64,000 bases of DNA from Pyropia yezoensis. Taxonomy: Eukaryota > Rhodophyta > Bangiophyceae > Bangiales > Bangiaceae. Location: assembly GCA_009829735.1 (NCBI GenBank), contig CM020618.1, forward strand, positions 20,197,346 through 20,261,345, given 5' to 3'. The position numbers and the translations under genes are program-made. Below, one piece after another: positions 10,965 through 20,950 of this stretch; positions within the stretch are counted from its first letter, which is position 1, and each line of letters opens with the position of its first letter. The notes beneath the pieces were generated by a model, which saw only the letters and a list, made by a program, of their open reading frames with translations, made no database searches and was not told where the DNA came from.

Positions 10965-11682
10965 AGGCAGTAGAGGGGGAGCGACTATGATATACACGTC
11001 GGGGGCACCACGTGTTGACCCGGCCGAAGTGACTGAGCGAAGAGGGATGGGCAGAAAAAACGTACGACAGGGTAGTGAAGAGTAGAAAAATGGGCCCGCC
11101 AACGACGGGGTGGCGGTGGGATGGGGAAAGGAGAAAAAGAGACACAGAAGACGCGGGGACTCAGCAAGTGGAGTAGGCTGACCGAGTCGAAGGGGAAACC
11201 GTGAAGCAACGTCGGGGACACGCCCGAGGGAGCAGAGAGGGCAACCACGCGGCTGGCCAAGCTTAGCACGGACCGCCGTTTGAAATGCAGCGCGGCTCGA
11301 GAGACATTCAAAAATATTGAAGACCGTTGCCAAGAATGTATTTAACATCTCTTCTCGTTGTATAACTATATATTAATTACTTGATATACTCGACAGGATC
11401 TGCGTCGGCGGCCGATGAAATCTGTCAGAAGCTCTGCCGTTTTGTCATGGCTGTGCGCATTGACGACCTCCCAGCTCGTCCGCGCCTCGCCGGTGCCAGT
11501 TCGAAGCGTTGCACCCCGGCGTTTTTCTTCTCTCTGGGGTCGTGGGCTCACTATTTTTGCCACCTGTGCCTTCCCCAGCGTCTCCCCTGACGCTCTGTTG
11601 CCGCTCTTTTTCCCTGCTTCCTCGGCCACCGCTGCACTGCCAGTGCCTTCTTGGTCTGCCGCTGTTGGCGGCGACCTTCTCC
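10965..11682. promoter_or_regulatory. Divergent intergenic region with an AT-rich core
   Basis: This region separates a minus-strand ORF (start 10964) from the plus-strand RsmD-like gene (start 11683). About 11285-11400 is strikingly AT-rich for this genome (for example TATAACTATATATTAAT near 11360) and is the most likely shared promoter core. No individual factor site can be assigned. Confidence 0.4.
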
Positions 11683-12813
11683 ATGGCGGCCTTCCTCGCA
11701 CCTCCACCCCTGCGCTTTGGCCAGGCGGCGGCGCCTACGCTGTCGTCCGCGGCTGGCAGGGCAGCCGCTTCGACAGCGTCTCAGCGGCGTCCTCTGCCCC
11801 TCGCACCTGCTCGCGTGGCGCCGACCGCCGCCCACCGCAGCGTGCGGCGCGGCCGCCGCGGCGCCCCACCGCCCGACCCTACCGCCCGCCCACCCGCAGA
11901 CGATGGTGCTGGTGGCACAACCACCACCGCTGACGCAGCTTCTTCCGCCGCTGAGGGTGGCGTCGTCCCCGCGACAGACCCGACGGTTCCCGCCCCGTTC
12001 GCGCCTGGCAAGGTGCGCGCACACCGAGCAGTCCGGGGCGGCTCTCGGCGGCGGTCCGTTCACATTCAGGGCCGCGGGTGGGCCTCTTCGGGGGCCCCCC
12101 CCGCGGCTCCGCCGCCATTGCGCATTTTTAGTGGCAGTGCAAGGGGGCGGCGGCTTGCCTCCCCCGCCGCCTACCTCCGGCCCATGATGGGCAAAGTGCG
12201 GGAGGCGCTCTTCTCCATGCTGACCGAGTGGGACGCCCTCGACGGTGGCCGCGGCTCAGCGCTGGACCTGTTTGCCGGCTCGGGCGCGGTTGGCTGCGAG
12301 GCGCTCAGCCGGGGTGCGGCGGCGGCGGTGTTTGTCGATGCCAGCCCCGAGTGCGTGGCGACCATCGAGGCGAACGCGGCGTCGGTGGGCTTTGCTGACC
12401 GCTCCACCGCCGTATGTGCGCGGGTGGAGGAGGTGCTCGCCTCCCCCGCCCGGTTCGGCCTGATGAGCCCCGCGGCGGAGGCGGCAGCTCGGCCGGGTGG
12501 CGGCGTCGACGGTGGCGGCGACCCGGCCCCACGGGTGGGCGTGTTTGGGTTTGTGTCGGTCACACCCCCGTACGAGGAGGTTGACTATGGGGTGCTTCTG
12601 GGGCAACTCGTGGACAGTCCGTTGGTGGGGGAGGGGACCTGTGTGGGCGTTGAGTACCCGGTGGAGCTGGGCACCCTCCCGCCCGTGATTTCCGGGTCGG
12701 GAGGCCGCCTCGTCGGCGTCCGAAACCGTCGCTATGGGCGGACCCTCATGGCACTGTACGTGTGGGGGGGGGGCGAAGGCGATGGCGCTCGGCCAGATGA
12801 GTTTCGTGTGTGA
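11683..12813 (+). CDS. RsmD-family rRNA (guanine-N2) methyltransferase, probably plastid-targeted
   Basis: RsmD enzymes methylate a guanine at N2 in small-subunit rRNA (G966 in E. coli). The ATG at 11683 (context CTCCATGGCG) gives 376 aa; the frame extends upstream to 11509 but that leader is unlikely to be coding. The first ~140 residues are Ala/Pro/Arg-rich with no acidic residues near the start, as in a plastid transit peptide followed by a linker. The catalytic domain begins with LRIFSGSARGRRLASP (about residue 145), then the substrate-side RPMMGKVREALFSML, the SAM-binding LDLFAGSGAVGCEAL (about 193) and an acidic VDASPE. Motif IV reads VTPPYEEVDY (about 290) rather than the bacterial DPPY. 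An insertion rich in Gly/Asp precedes motif IV. The gene is convergent with eIF3i. The family is confident; plastid location is inferred. Confidence 0.85.
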   Translation: MAAFLAPPPLRFGQAAAPTLSSAAGRAAASTASQRRPLPLAPARVAPTAAHRSVRRGRRGAPPPDPTARPPADDGAGGTTTTADAASSAAEGGVVPATDPTVPAPFAPGKVRAHRAVRGGSRRRSVHIQGRGWASSGAPPAAPPPLRIFSGSARGRRLASPAAYLRPMMGKVREALFSMLTEWDALDGGRGSALDLFAGSGAVGCEALSRGAAAAVFVDASPECVATIEANAASVGFADRSTAVCARVEEVLASPARFGLMSPAAEAAARPGGGVDGGGDPAPRVGVFGFVSVTPPYEEVDYGVLLGQLVDSPLVGEGTCVGVEYPVELGTLPPVISGSGGRLVGVRNRRYGRTLMALYVWGGGEGDGARPDEFRV

Positions 12814-13322
12814 GGGGACGTGTAGAGGGTGGGGGATGACGCAGGCTGGAGTGACTGGGAATACGCAGGGGCGACGGCGAAGTTCGGGGAAGCTCGGGTT
12901 AAAATGGGTGACACACACATTGGATATCATTGTGCTGGTTGTAGCCTTGTCGTCCGCTGAACGCGTGCATTAGCGGCTCATCAGAGGGCAGAGGGAGTGA
13001 CAGAAAGAAAAACACGCAGGTGCTCTCGTCTTCTCTCAGTGCTCCCTCAAGCTGCTCGCCAGCGCAGGCAGCATACATGCCTGGCTACACAGGCGCGGGC
13101 GGCGGCAAATGCCTCTCAATCCCCATCGTCATTTTGAATGCCACATTCACGCTTCACTAGGCGGTCCACAAAAAAACAAAAAGCATCGGGAGTGCGCAGC
13201 CCATCTGTACCAAATGCAGGCGATGCTCGGTTCCCCATGCCAGCCCATCCCACGCCGCCTCCCCCGAGTCTAAGAGCCCCTCCCCTCGACGGAGCAAGAC
13301 GCGTATGCGTCTCCAGCATCGA
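12814..13322. other. Tail-to-tail intergenic region, RsmD-like / eIF3i
   Basis: 3' ends of the two convergent genes face each other over about 510 bp. No ORF of note is present. Somewhat lower GC around 12895-13050 is consistent with 3' untranslated sequence. Confidence 0.4.
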
Positions 13323-14297
13323 TCAGTTGTAGTCGCGGTCAAAGTAGACCTCGTCAAAATAGTGGAGCCGCACAAACCCGTCCTCACCACCGCTGACGTA
13401 GCCCTTCCCGTCGGGCGTAAACGCGACCGTGTTGATTGGACCGAAATGACCCCGCACGCGCCCAAACTCCGTCTCGTAGACGGTATGGAAGAGCCGGGCC
13501 TCAAACTTGCCCTCGCGGTTGCCGGTGGTTGTCACCTGCGACGCCTCCTGCCCACCACCCAACAAGACATGGTCTGCCGCGGGCGACATGGATGCCGAGT
13601 TGACTGGTGCCTCGACAGAAAAGGTCTTGAGCACCTCCAGCGACCGGGTGTCCCACACCTTTGCCGTGCAATCGGACGAGGCGGTCACAAACTGCTCCCC
13701 CGATGCGGACCATTGGGCGTCATTGATGCCCTTCTTGTGCAGCCGCACAGACTCGAGGAGCGTGCCTGTCTCCGCATCCCACTTCTTCACCGCCGCGTCC
13801 TCGCCCACAGAGATCAGAAAGGTCGACGTCGGGTGCCACAGCACGCGCGTGGCCGTCGCCTCGAGCCCACCCAGCTTCATGATGGGCTCGGGGTCCACTG
13901 ACGACATGTCTGTCGTGTGGCGGTAGAAGAAGATCTCTGCCTGCTGGCCCATCAGCTTGGCCGTCGCCGCCGTAACAATAGAGTCCCCCGGGGAGAAGCT
14001 AATGGCACGCACTGGGGACTTGTGCGTCCACTGGTACAGCCTCTTGCCCGACTCGGTGTGCCAGAGCATGGCCGAGTTGTCTGCCGAGCCGGTCACTATC
14101 CGGGAGCTGTCCCAGGTCATATCCATGCCCCACACCGCACCATTATGGCCATTGTACGTACCAAGCCGCTCGCCCGTGTCGGCGCGCCACAGGGTCGGGC
14201 GCTTGTCCTTGGCGGTGGTGAAGAGAAGGTCACCCTCACGGTTGAACTTGACCTGCGTCAAGGGACGCTCATGTCCCTTTAGCAGCAGGGGCCGCAT
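13323..14297 (-). CDS. EIF3I: Eukaryotic translation initiation factor 3 subunit I (eIF3i, TIF34-like)
   Basis: A WD40 beta-propeller scaffold subunit of the eIF3 complex, which recruits mRNA to the 40S ribosome. The ATG at 14297 starts MRPLLLKGHERPLTQVKFN, matching the canonical eIF3i N-terminus and giving 324 aa, the usual family length; ten in-frame upstream codons were excluded. Repeat landmarks include GDLLFTTAKD, ERLGTYNGHNGAVWGMD, VTGSADNSAMLW, ISVGEDAAVKKWD, VTASSDCTAKVWD and GHFGPINTVAF. The C-terminus ends in DGFVRLHYFDEVYFDRDYN, as expected. The frame is intact and intronless. It is divergent from the F-box gene at 14819. Confidence 0.96.
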   Translation of the reverse strand: MRPLLLKGHERPLTQVKFNREGDLLFTTAKDKRPTLWRADTGERLGTYNGHNGAVWGMDMTWDSSRIVTGSADNSAMLWHTESGKRLYQWTHKSPVRAISFSPGDSIVTAATAKLMGQQAEIFFYRHTTDMSSVDPEPIMKLGGLEATATRVLWHPTSTFLISVGEDAAVKKWDAETGTLLESVRLHKKGINDAQWSASGEQFVTASSDCTAKVWDTRSLEVLKTFSVEAPVNSASMSPAADHVLLGGGQEASQVTTTGNREGKFEARLFHTVYETEFGRVRGHFGPINTVAFTPDGKGYVSGGEDGFVRLHYFDEVYFDRDYN

Positions 14298-14818
14298 GGT
14301 GAAGTGACTGGTAGAAGCCGGCAGCAAGTGAGTTGTTCAAGGCGAGGGCAGGGGCGAGGTACGATGGGGTAGGTCGATAATGTGGCGATGAGGATGCGGG
14401 CACGGCGCCGCCGTTGGCAAAGGGTGAACGGTTGCAGTCAAGTTGGAGAGCTTCTCTGGAATTGAAATTAAGTGATCTATCCAAGGTCATGCAAATATTC
14501 AATCTTGCCAGGCAGGCCGACATGCACACGTGGCAACCCTTCCACCAGGTTCGCCCTGTTGTGGTTTGTGTCTCTCGCATGCAGAGCCCGTTTCTGTGTC
14601 GTAGCAGTTGGCCGGCTGCAGTGTACCTCCGTGGGTAGGCGTGAAGGGCCCCCGCCGCTGGCCGCGGCCGCCTTCGCCGCTCAGCGTTGGCCATCCACTC
14701 ATTCCTCCGTGTATGACCGGTGCCAAGGTGCCGCTTCCCAGCGGCCGGGGCACGGCCGTCTAGGAGCCGCCGGCCTTCCCCAAGCCGCTTGCCTTCCCCC
14801 GCCTACTTCGTCGCCGCC
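14298..14818. promoter_or_regulatory. Shared promoter region between eIF3i (-) and the F-box gene (+)
   Basis: A head-to-head intergenic interval of 521 bp. The centre (about 14440-14530) is clearly AT-richer than the flanks. This is the only plausible place for both promoters. No specific element was identified. Confidence 0.45.
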
Positions 14819-16033
14819 ATGTCCGTGCTCGCGCTCCCCCTGGCGCTGACCCCCCGGCCATGGCTGTCTCTCTACTCGTCGGACCGGCTGTTCCCGTCCC
14901 TTCCCCCCAAGCCGGTGCCGCCAGCCGATCCCGGCGGCGGGAGTACCTCTGCGGCTGCTGCTGCGGCGGCGGTCGTCCGAGGTCCCACCTCCTCCGCCGC
15001 CGCCGCACCCGACAAGGGCGTGCCCTCCCCCCCCCCCCCTCCCCCTCCCGACCTACCCTCTGACCTCCTCCACGCCGTCTTTTCGCTGCTCCCCGCCCCC
15101 GCCCTGGCCGCCGCCGCCCGCGTATGCCGGTCGTGGCACGTGGCCGCCTACGACCCGTCGCTGTGGCGGGCGCTGTGCGGGGCAACGTGGCCACGCTCGC
15201 CCCTGGGGCGGACGTGCGCCTGGGGCAGCTGGCGCCGGATGCTGCGGCTGCGCCCCCAGATCCTGACGGGCGGCGCGTACGTCCTCCGCCAGGTGTGCGT
15301 GCGCAACGTGGTCGGTGGGGCGATTGCGCCCGTGGGCGCCATGCCTGGGGGCGGTGGTGGCGGCGGCAGCGGCGGTGGGGACGCGGCGCTGGCGGCGGCG
15401 GCGGCGGTCGCGGCGCCCGACCGGGTGCGGCTGGTCATTTGGTACCGGTTCTTTGTGTTTGAGCCCGCCGGCCGGGTGACCACCCTCACCACCGCGAACG
15501 TCAAGGGGGTGATGCGGCGGCTGGAGCGGGGCAACCTGCCTGCCATCCGTGACGGCGGCGGCGGCGGCAGCGGCGGCGGCAGCGGCGGCGGTGGTGGGGG
15601 TTTTGGGGGTGGTGGGGTGGGCGGCGGGGAGGTGTGCGTTGGGCGCTGGACGCTGGATGAGGACGCCCGGGAGGTGACGCTGCGGGTGGCGGGCACTGGC
15701 AGCCGCCGCTTTCCCGTCGCCGCCGGCGCCACGCGGGTGGTGGCGTTTGTGGCGGCGGTGAGTGGCTTTGGCGCGTGCGGGTGGAACCGGCTGGAGCTCC
15801 GCCGCCACTTTGCCGTCACCGGCGGCGCCGGCGGCGCCGGCGGCCTCGGTGGCGTCGACGGCGCTCCCGACGCGGAGGAGGAGCAGTCGGACTTTGACCT
15901 GACCAACCTGAGCACCCGCTTCCGGTTTGTAGGCTGGGGCGGCGACGCCCGCCTTGCCGAGGTGTACCCGCCGGTGCGCGGCAGGCGGGTGACGGAGGAG
16001 GTGGAAGGGGAGGAGGTGGTGGCGGGGGGGTGA
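14819..16033 (+). CDS. F-box protein of the FBXO9/Hrt3 type
   Basis: Probably a substrate adaptor of an SCF (Skp1-Cullin-F-box) ubiquitin ligase. The ATG at 14819 has a strong context (CGCCGCCATGTCC) and gives about 404 aa. Residues ~1-75 are Ala/Pro-rich. The F-box lies at about 76-120: DLPSDLLHAVFSLLPAPALA, then RVCRSWHVAAYDPSLWRALC. It is followed by the FBXO9-specific C-terminal domain: W..MLRLRPQILTGGAYVLR, VIWYRFFVFEPAGRVTTLTT, a WTLDEDAREVTLRV strand and FRFVGWGGDARLAEVYPP. Two poly-Gly linkers (near 15350 and 15560-15620) interrupt the domain, typical of local gene style. The N-terminal TPR-like helices of animal FBXO9 are not evident. Confidence 0.82.
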   Translation: MSVLALPLALTPRPWLSLYSSDRLFPSLPPKPVPPADPGGGSTSAAAAAAAVVRGPTSSAAAAPDKGVPSPPPPPPPDLPSDLLHAVFSLLPAPALAAAARVCRSWHVAAYDPSLWRALCGATWPRSPLGRTCAWGSWRRMLRLRPQILTGGAYVLRQVCVRNVVGGAIAPVGAMPGGGGGGGSGGGDAALAAAAAVAAPDRVRLVIWYRFFVFEPAGRVTTLTTANVKGVMRRLERGNLPAIRDGGGGGSGGGSGGGGGGFGGGGVGGGEVCVGRWTLDEDAREVTLRVAGTGSRRFPVAAGATRVVAFVAAVSGFGACGWNRLELRRHFAVTGGAGGAGGLGGVDGAPDAEEEQSDFDLTNLSTRFRFVGWGGDARLAEVYPPVRGRRVTEEVEGEEVVAGG

Positions 16034-18095
16034 GCTGGGAGAGGGGGCTTGGGGGGGGGTGACCTAGGGGTGAGGATGGGTCGCCCGGCGGCGGGGAGAG
16101 TGCGGGGGGGGGGGGAGGGGAAGAGCGCCGTGCCTCCACGGCAGCTATGGGCAATTGTGGGTGGTACTGACGGCGGCGGTGATGGGGGACGGGTTGGGAT
16201 GGATGGCGCACGCAGACCAAGCGCGTGGCCCATTGCCGTGCAGGCGCCGTGGATACAGAATACCACCCACGAACACGGGATGGTGGACGCCCTCTGCGGC
16301 TCCTGACGGACGGGCGCCGTGCGCCAACGACTGGGCACGGGGCGTGTGGGCGAGCGCACCACCCCTCTCTCCGCCTGGCCCTCCCGCCCATGCGGTGGTC
16401 GGGTGGTCTATGTATTTTGTGCGCTTCCACCAGACCACCGCTGCCGCCTCCCCTCCCCCCCCCTCCCCGCGGCAGACCGCCACCGGGATGCGGTGGTTGC
16501 GGCGGCACCACGGCGGTGCCACGCCGCCCGCCGCCCCGCGTCCCCCCCACCGCTGGGGGCCACGCCGCCCCCTCCCGATGGCGCCCCGGCGGCGCCTGCC
16601 GGCGGGGACGCTCACCGAGATGCCCCCTTTCCCTCTCTTTCCCCCTCGGACGGAGGGGGCACCACCAACCAATCCACCACCACCACCCCCATCACCGCCT
16701 CCACCACCACCACCGCGGCCGCACGCCCGTTCTGAGGACGTTGGAGGAATAGAGAACGAAAAAGAAAAAAAAAAGCACACAGCACAGCCGGGGGCACCTC
16801 CCAACCCCCAGCATGCAGACGGGGATATGGAGCCAGAGGCGGGCGGGGGAAGCGGGCGCGGTTCCCCCCCCCGCCCCATCCGGCCAGGGCAGTGGGAGTA
16901 CAGTGGAGCCCGCAGACTGTCCATAACGCTGCTCCGTGGGGAGTGTGGGCAGCTCGGCCCGCGCGCGCGGCGCCCGCGCGGTGGGGTCACAGAGGGCGGC
17001 TGGTTTTCTCTCCGACACGGCCCCCCGCGGGTGCATCCGCCGTTGGGTCTCCCCTGGAGGATCCCCCTCCCCCCCTCCCCCTCGGCCGGCGGGCCGGCCC
17101 CCCACCCGGCCGGGCCAGCCCCCTTGACAGTGCGTGTGCCCGCGGCGGGCGCACACACCCACCGGGTCGCGGCGCGCGGGTCAACGTCGTCGTCACCACG
17201 TGGGGCCCACCCGCGCTGGGACCACATGGTCGGCTGGCAGGCAGGCAGACACGCCCGTTTCTTCTGTCTCCCTCTCTTTTTTTTTTTTTCCGACCCCAAC
17301 CGTGTGGCCCCTAGGGCACTCGTCCACACGAGAGGGGAAAAAGAGGGAGGGAGCCCCGCACGAGCCCGAGAGAGGGAGGAGAGAGGAAGGGGAGGGAGGG
17401 GGGGCGCCACCGAGCCCCCCCCACCTGCTCTGCGCTGCAAGGCCGGCAACGCCCCGCCACGCGCTCTTTCCCTGCCTCCCTCGGGCGGGGGTGCTGGGGG
17501 GGGAGGGCTGCGTGCGGTCAAACGACCAACGGGGGCGCGCGCCGCCCTCCCCGCACCGCGGCGCCTGGACGCCCCCCCCCCCCCCTCCCTGATCACCAGA
17601 CAGAGCCCACACACCCCGGCGGCCAGAGGGGGAGACACGGCACTGCCGCTGGGGCGCCTGCCCCCGGGGGCGGGCGGCCCTACCCCACACCCGACCGCAC
17701 GGCACGCGGCTGCCGCTCCTGCTGCGCGGGAGCGGCTGTTTGCCCCGTGTGCCCCGCCGGCGCTGCGCGCACGACCGGTCGAGGGTATAGCGGCGTTTGT
17801 CGCCACGTCTTGACGCCACCCCGCTCCCCGTCCCCCGCAACCCCCCCCCCGCTCACCCCCCCCCCCCCCCCCAAACTCGCTTCCGTCGCCGCGCCCCCTC
17901 CCCGCCCCCGTGTCCACCACCTATCGTGGGCGGGCGGGCGGGCGGGCGGGCGGGCTCGCGGGCGGGCGGGCGGGTGGGCGAGTGGTGACCCCCTGCCCCC
18001 TCCCCCCGCCCCCCCTTCCCTGCGGTTGCGTCCTCGACCTCCCCCGCGCCGCCGGTCGACCCCCCCCCCCCCCCCCCTCGGGGGCGGCCGCGACC
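16034..18095. other. Long GC-rich intergenic region upstream of the FSP1-like gene
   Basis: Long ORFs exist on both strands but are low-complexity, mutually overlapping and without recognisable domains, so none is called. The interval contains a poly-T tract at about 17276-17290, several C- and G-runs, and a GGGC microsatellite just before the next gene. Confidence 0.4.
17929..17985. repeat. (GGGC)n microsatellite upstream of the FSP1-like gene
   Basis: Consecutive GGGC tetranucleotides, lightly interrupted, about 110-165 bp before the ATG at 18096. The repeated G-triplets on the plus strand could fold into G-quadruplexes in DNA or in the 5' leader RNA (inference). Further C-runs follow at about 18061-18077. 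Confidence 0.8.
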
Positions 18096-20637
18096 ATGCC
18101 CCCCCCCGTGGAGCCGGTGCAGGTGCTCATCCTGGGCGGCGGCGTTGCCGGCGCGGCGGTCCTCAAATCCCTCCTCCCCGCGCTGCGCAAGGCGGGCGTG
18201 CCGCCCGCCGCGGCGGCGGTCACGCTGGTAGACCCCAAAGACTACTTTGAGGTCCCCTGGGCGGTCCCCCGCGCGCTCGTCGACGCCCCCACCCGCGACC
18301 GCCTGCACGCGGCGTACGACGGCTTTGTGGGGGGGCCCCGCCGGGTGGGAACCGTCACGGAGGTGTCCCCCGAGGCGGTCGTCCTGTCCGACGGCTGCCG
18401 CCTGCCGTACGACATTGCGGTGGTGACGACCGGCTCCGCCTACGCGGGGAGCGCGGTCATCCGGCCGGCGACGGGGCCCGCGTCCGTGCGGGGGCGCCGC
18501 GCCGCCCTGGACGCGACCGCCGCGGCGCTCGCGGCGGCGGCGTCGGTGCTGGTCATTGGCGGGGGGGCGGTGGGGGTGGAGGTGGCCGCCGAGGTCGCCG
18601 CCGCCGCCGCGCCGCCGCCCCCCGCCGCCGCCGCCGCCGCGCCCGCGCGGCGGGCGGCGCGCAAGGCCATCACGCTGGTGCACGCGGGCGACCGGCTGGT
18701 GCCGCAGCTGCCGCCGCGGGCGTCGGCGGCGGTGGCGGCGCGCCTCGCCGCGTTGGGCGTGACGGTGGTGCTGGGCGAGCGCGTCGCGCCGCGCGACGAC
18801 GACGGCTCGCCGGCCGCCATCTACGAGTCCACCACCCGCCCGGGCACCACCTACACCGCCGACGTGACGGTGCGGTGTACAGGCGTGACGCCCGCCACCG
18901 ACTGCCTCCGCGCGCACTTCCCGGGCGCCCTCGACGGCCGGGGCAACGTGGTCATCAACGCGGTCGGGGCGGTGGCGGGGACGGCCGACCGGCTGTGGGC
19001 GGCGGGCGACGCGGCCATCACGGCAGACGGGGCGTCGACCAAGAATGGGGTGTGGGCGCTGGCCGCCGCGCCGGTGCTCGGCCGCAACGTGGCCGCCGCG
19101 GTGGGGGCGGCGGTGGAGCGCCGGGCGACGGGCCTGGCGCCCGCCGAGGCGCCCGTGTACAAGCCCCTCCGCCCGCCGCCGGGCGTCATGATTGTCACGC
19201 TCGGCCCGCACCACGGGGTGGCAAAGACGCCGCTCGGCCTGTCGCGGCGGCTGCTGCCGTGGCTGAAGAACCGGGACATGTTTGTGGCCAAGACCCGCGC
19301 CGACATTGGCGCGCCGCCCGTGGAGGCAGAGCCGCCGGCGGGGGGGGGGGGGGGGGGGGGGGGGGGGCGCGGTGGGAGCGGCCGCCAAGGCGCCGCCGCC
19401 GTCTGCGGCCACAGCGGCGGCGGCGGCGGCGGGCGCGGCGGGAAAAAAGACGGCGGCGGCGGCAGGCAAGGCGGGCGTCGTGCCTGGTGGGGTGGCGGCG
19501 GCAAAGACAGCAGAGGGGACTGTGGGGGCGGAAAAGGCGGCTGGGGCAGCGGAAAAGGCGGCGCCCGCCGCAGAGGCCGTGGGCGAGCCGGGCGCAAAGC
19601 CGGCGGCGGTACCTGTGGGGGAGTCGACGACGCCTGCCGAGGCAGCGGCGGCGGCGCCCGGCGCGGCGGCGTCTGCGGAGGCAGCGACGACAGCGTCGGA
19701 CACAGCGGCGGCGCCAGACACGGCGGTGCCCGCCGACGCCGTCACCCCGCCGACGGACGGGTCGTCGGCGGTCGCTGGGGCAGAGCTCGCAGAGGGGCCC
19801 ACCACCCCCCCAGACGCCCCGGCCGAGGCAGTTGCCCCTGCTGCTGTGCAGGCGGCGGGCGTGATGGCGGCCGCCGCTGACGCTCCTTCCGTCGAGCCAG
19901 CTGACGTCGAACCGGCAGCAGCAGAGCCCCCAGGGGCGTTGGAGGAGCCCTCCACGGCCGGCGGGAAGGTACCCGCGGCGGTCGATGCCGTGTCGCCCGA
20001 GGGGGCTCCAACAGAGCCCTCTGTGGCTATGGGGGAGCCCGCGGCGGCGGCTGCAGAGACCCCCGTTGCCATGGCGGCAGACCCGCCTGGGGTGGGGACG
20101 TCAGGGGCCGCCGCGAAGACGGAAGCAGAGGCCGGAGCGTGGGGGGCGCGCGAGCGCGCAGCGCCTCTGGTGGAGGATCCCCCGGTCACCGCCGCTGGGG
20201 AGGCGGACCCGGCGGATGCAGGCGAGCCCCCAGCCAGTGCCGACGCGCCTCCTGCGGGGGCTTGTCAGCGCCCGCCCGCTGGCACCGTCGACCCGCAAGT
20301 GGGGGGGCTTGCGGAGTCTGCAGCAGCCGAGGGGGAGGAGCCGGCGGCGGCTGCGGAGCTGGCGACGCCTGGCGAGGCGCCGCAGGTGCCCCCGGCCGGC
20401 ACGGGGGTGCGCCCGGCCTGGGCAGCCGAGGTGACGGCGCCAACGGCGGCGGCGACGGCGGCGGCGGCGGTGGCGGCGGCCGACGACGGCGAGCCCACTG
20501 CGGGTGCAGCGAGCACAGGGGGCGCGCCGCCACCGCCGACGGCGGCGGCGGCGCCCGGGGCAGGTGCGTCCGCTGCAGCCGACGGCGCGGGGGCAACCGC
20601 GGACGAGGGTGGGCCACCCAAAGGGGCTGTGCGGTAG
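18096..20637 (+). CDS. AIFM2/FSP1-like FAD-dependent NAD(P)H quinone oxidoreductase with long Ala-rich tail
   Basis: Members of this type-II NADH dehydrogenase-like family pass electrons from NAD(P)H through FAD to quinones. The ATG at 18096 (GCGACCATGCC) opens the core of about 410 residues. Landmarks are an FAD Rossmann VLILGGGVAGAAV (about residue 11), YDIAVVTTGS, an NAD Rossmann VLVIGGGAVGVEVAAEV (about 152), the FAD-contact LWAAGDAAI (about 300) and KNGVWALAAAPVLGRNVAAAV. A 28-base G-run at 19340-19367 follows. The core frame then reads Gly/Arg-rich sequence to a stop at 19880. Another frame stays open to 20637 with an Ala/Pro/Glu-rich tail of about 420 residues, which resembles real local coding, so I join them tentatively. 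The N-terminus has no Gly2 for myristoylation, unlike human FSP1. Core assignment is solid; tail and end are uncertain. Confidence 0.75.
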
Positions 20638-20950
20638 CAGGTGCCGCCGGCGGGTGCGCGACCGCGGCCGCAGCGCCAAGCATTTGCATGACCGCCCGTC
20701 GGGCACCGCACCGGCGGCGGTGGCGGGGCGCAGGGGCGGAGGAAGCGGATAGTACAGTACATTCCTACAGAGCGGGCCGGCCAACCAAAGGTGCGCCCCC
20801 GCCGGCCCGCCATCCTGTTTTCACAGTCTGCTGGTTTCCCCTATCAAGAACCTCCCCGGAAGCCCCTCTTTACCTGCGCTTGGCGAGGTGTGCCGCAATG
20901 CAGCGACGCCCCCCCCTCCCCCCCCCCTCCCGCCCCCCCTCCCCCCTGCT
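20638..20950. other. Tail-to-tail intergenic region with a TACAGTAC element
   Basis: Separates the 3' ends of the FSP1-like and SDR39U1-like genes. It contains AGTACAGTAC at 20751-20760, a motif that recurs in other intergenic or 3' regions of the window (see findings). Confidence 0.45.

Noticed and set aside
15148..16362. 404-codon minus-strand ORF
   Set aside because: Antisense to the F-box gene; Pro/Ser/Thr composition is the complement of its Gly/Ala codons.
16145..17920. 591-codon minus-strand ORF and a 552-codon plus-strand ORF over the same DNA
   Set aside because: Both are low-complexity, read through homopolymers, lack domains and overlap each other. In DNA this GC-rich, long open frames arise by chance because stop codons are rare.
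17853..20189. 778-codon minus-strand ORF
   Set aside because: Antisense shadow of the well-supported FSP1-like gene; His/Arg/Gly-rich with no motif.
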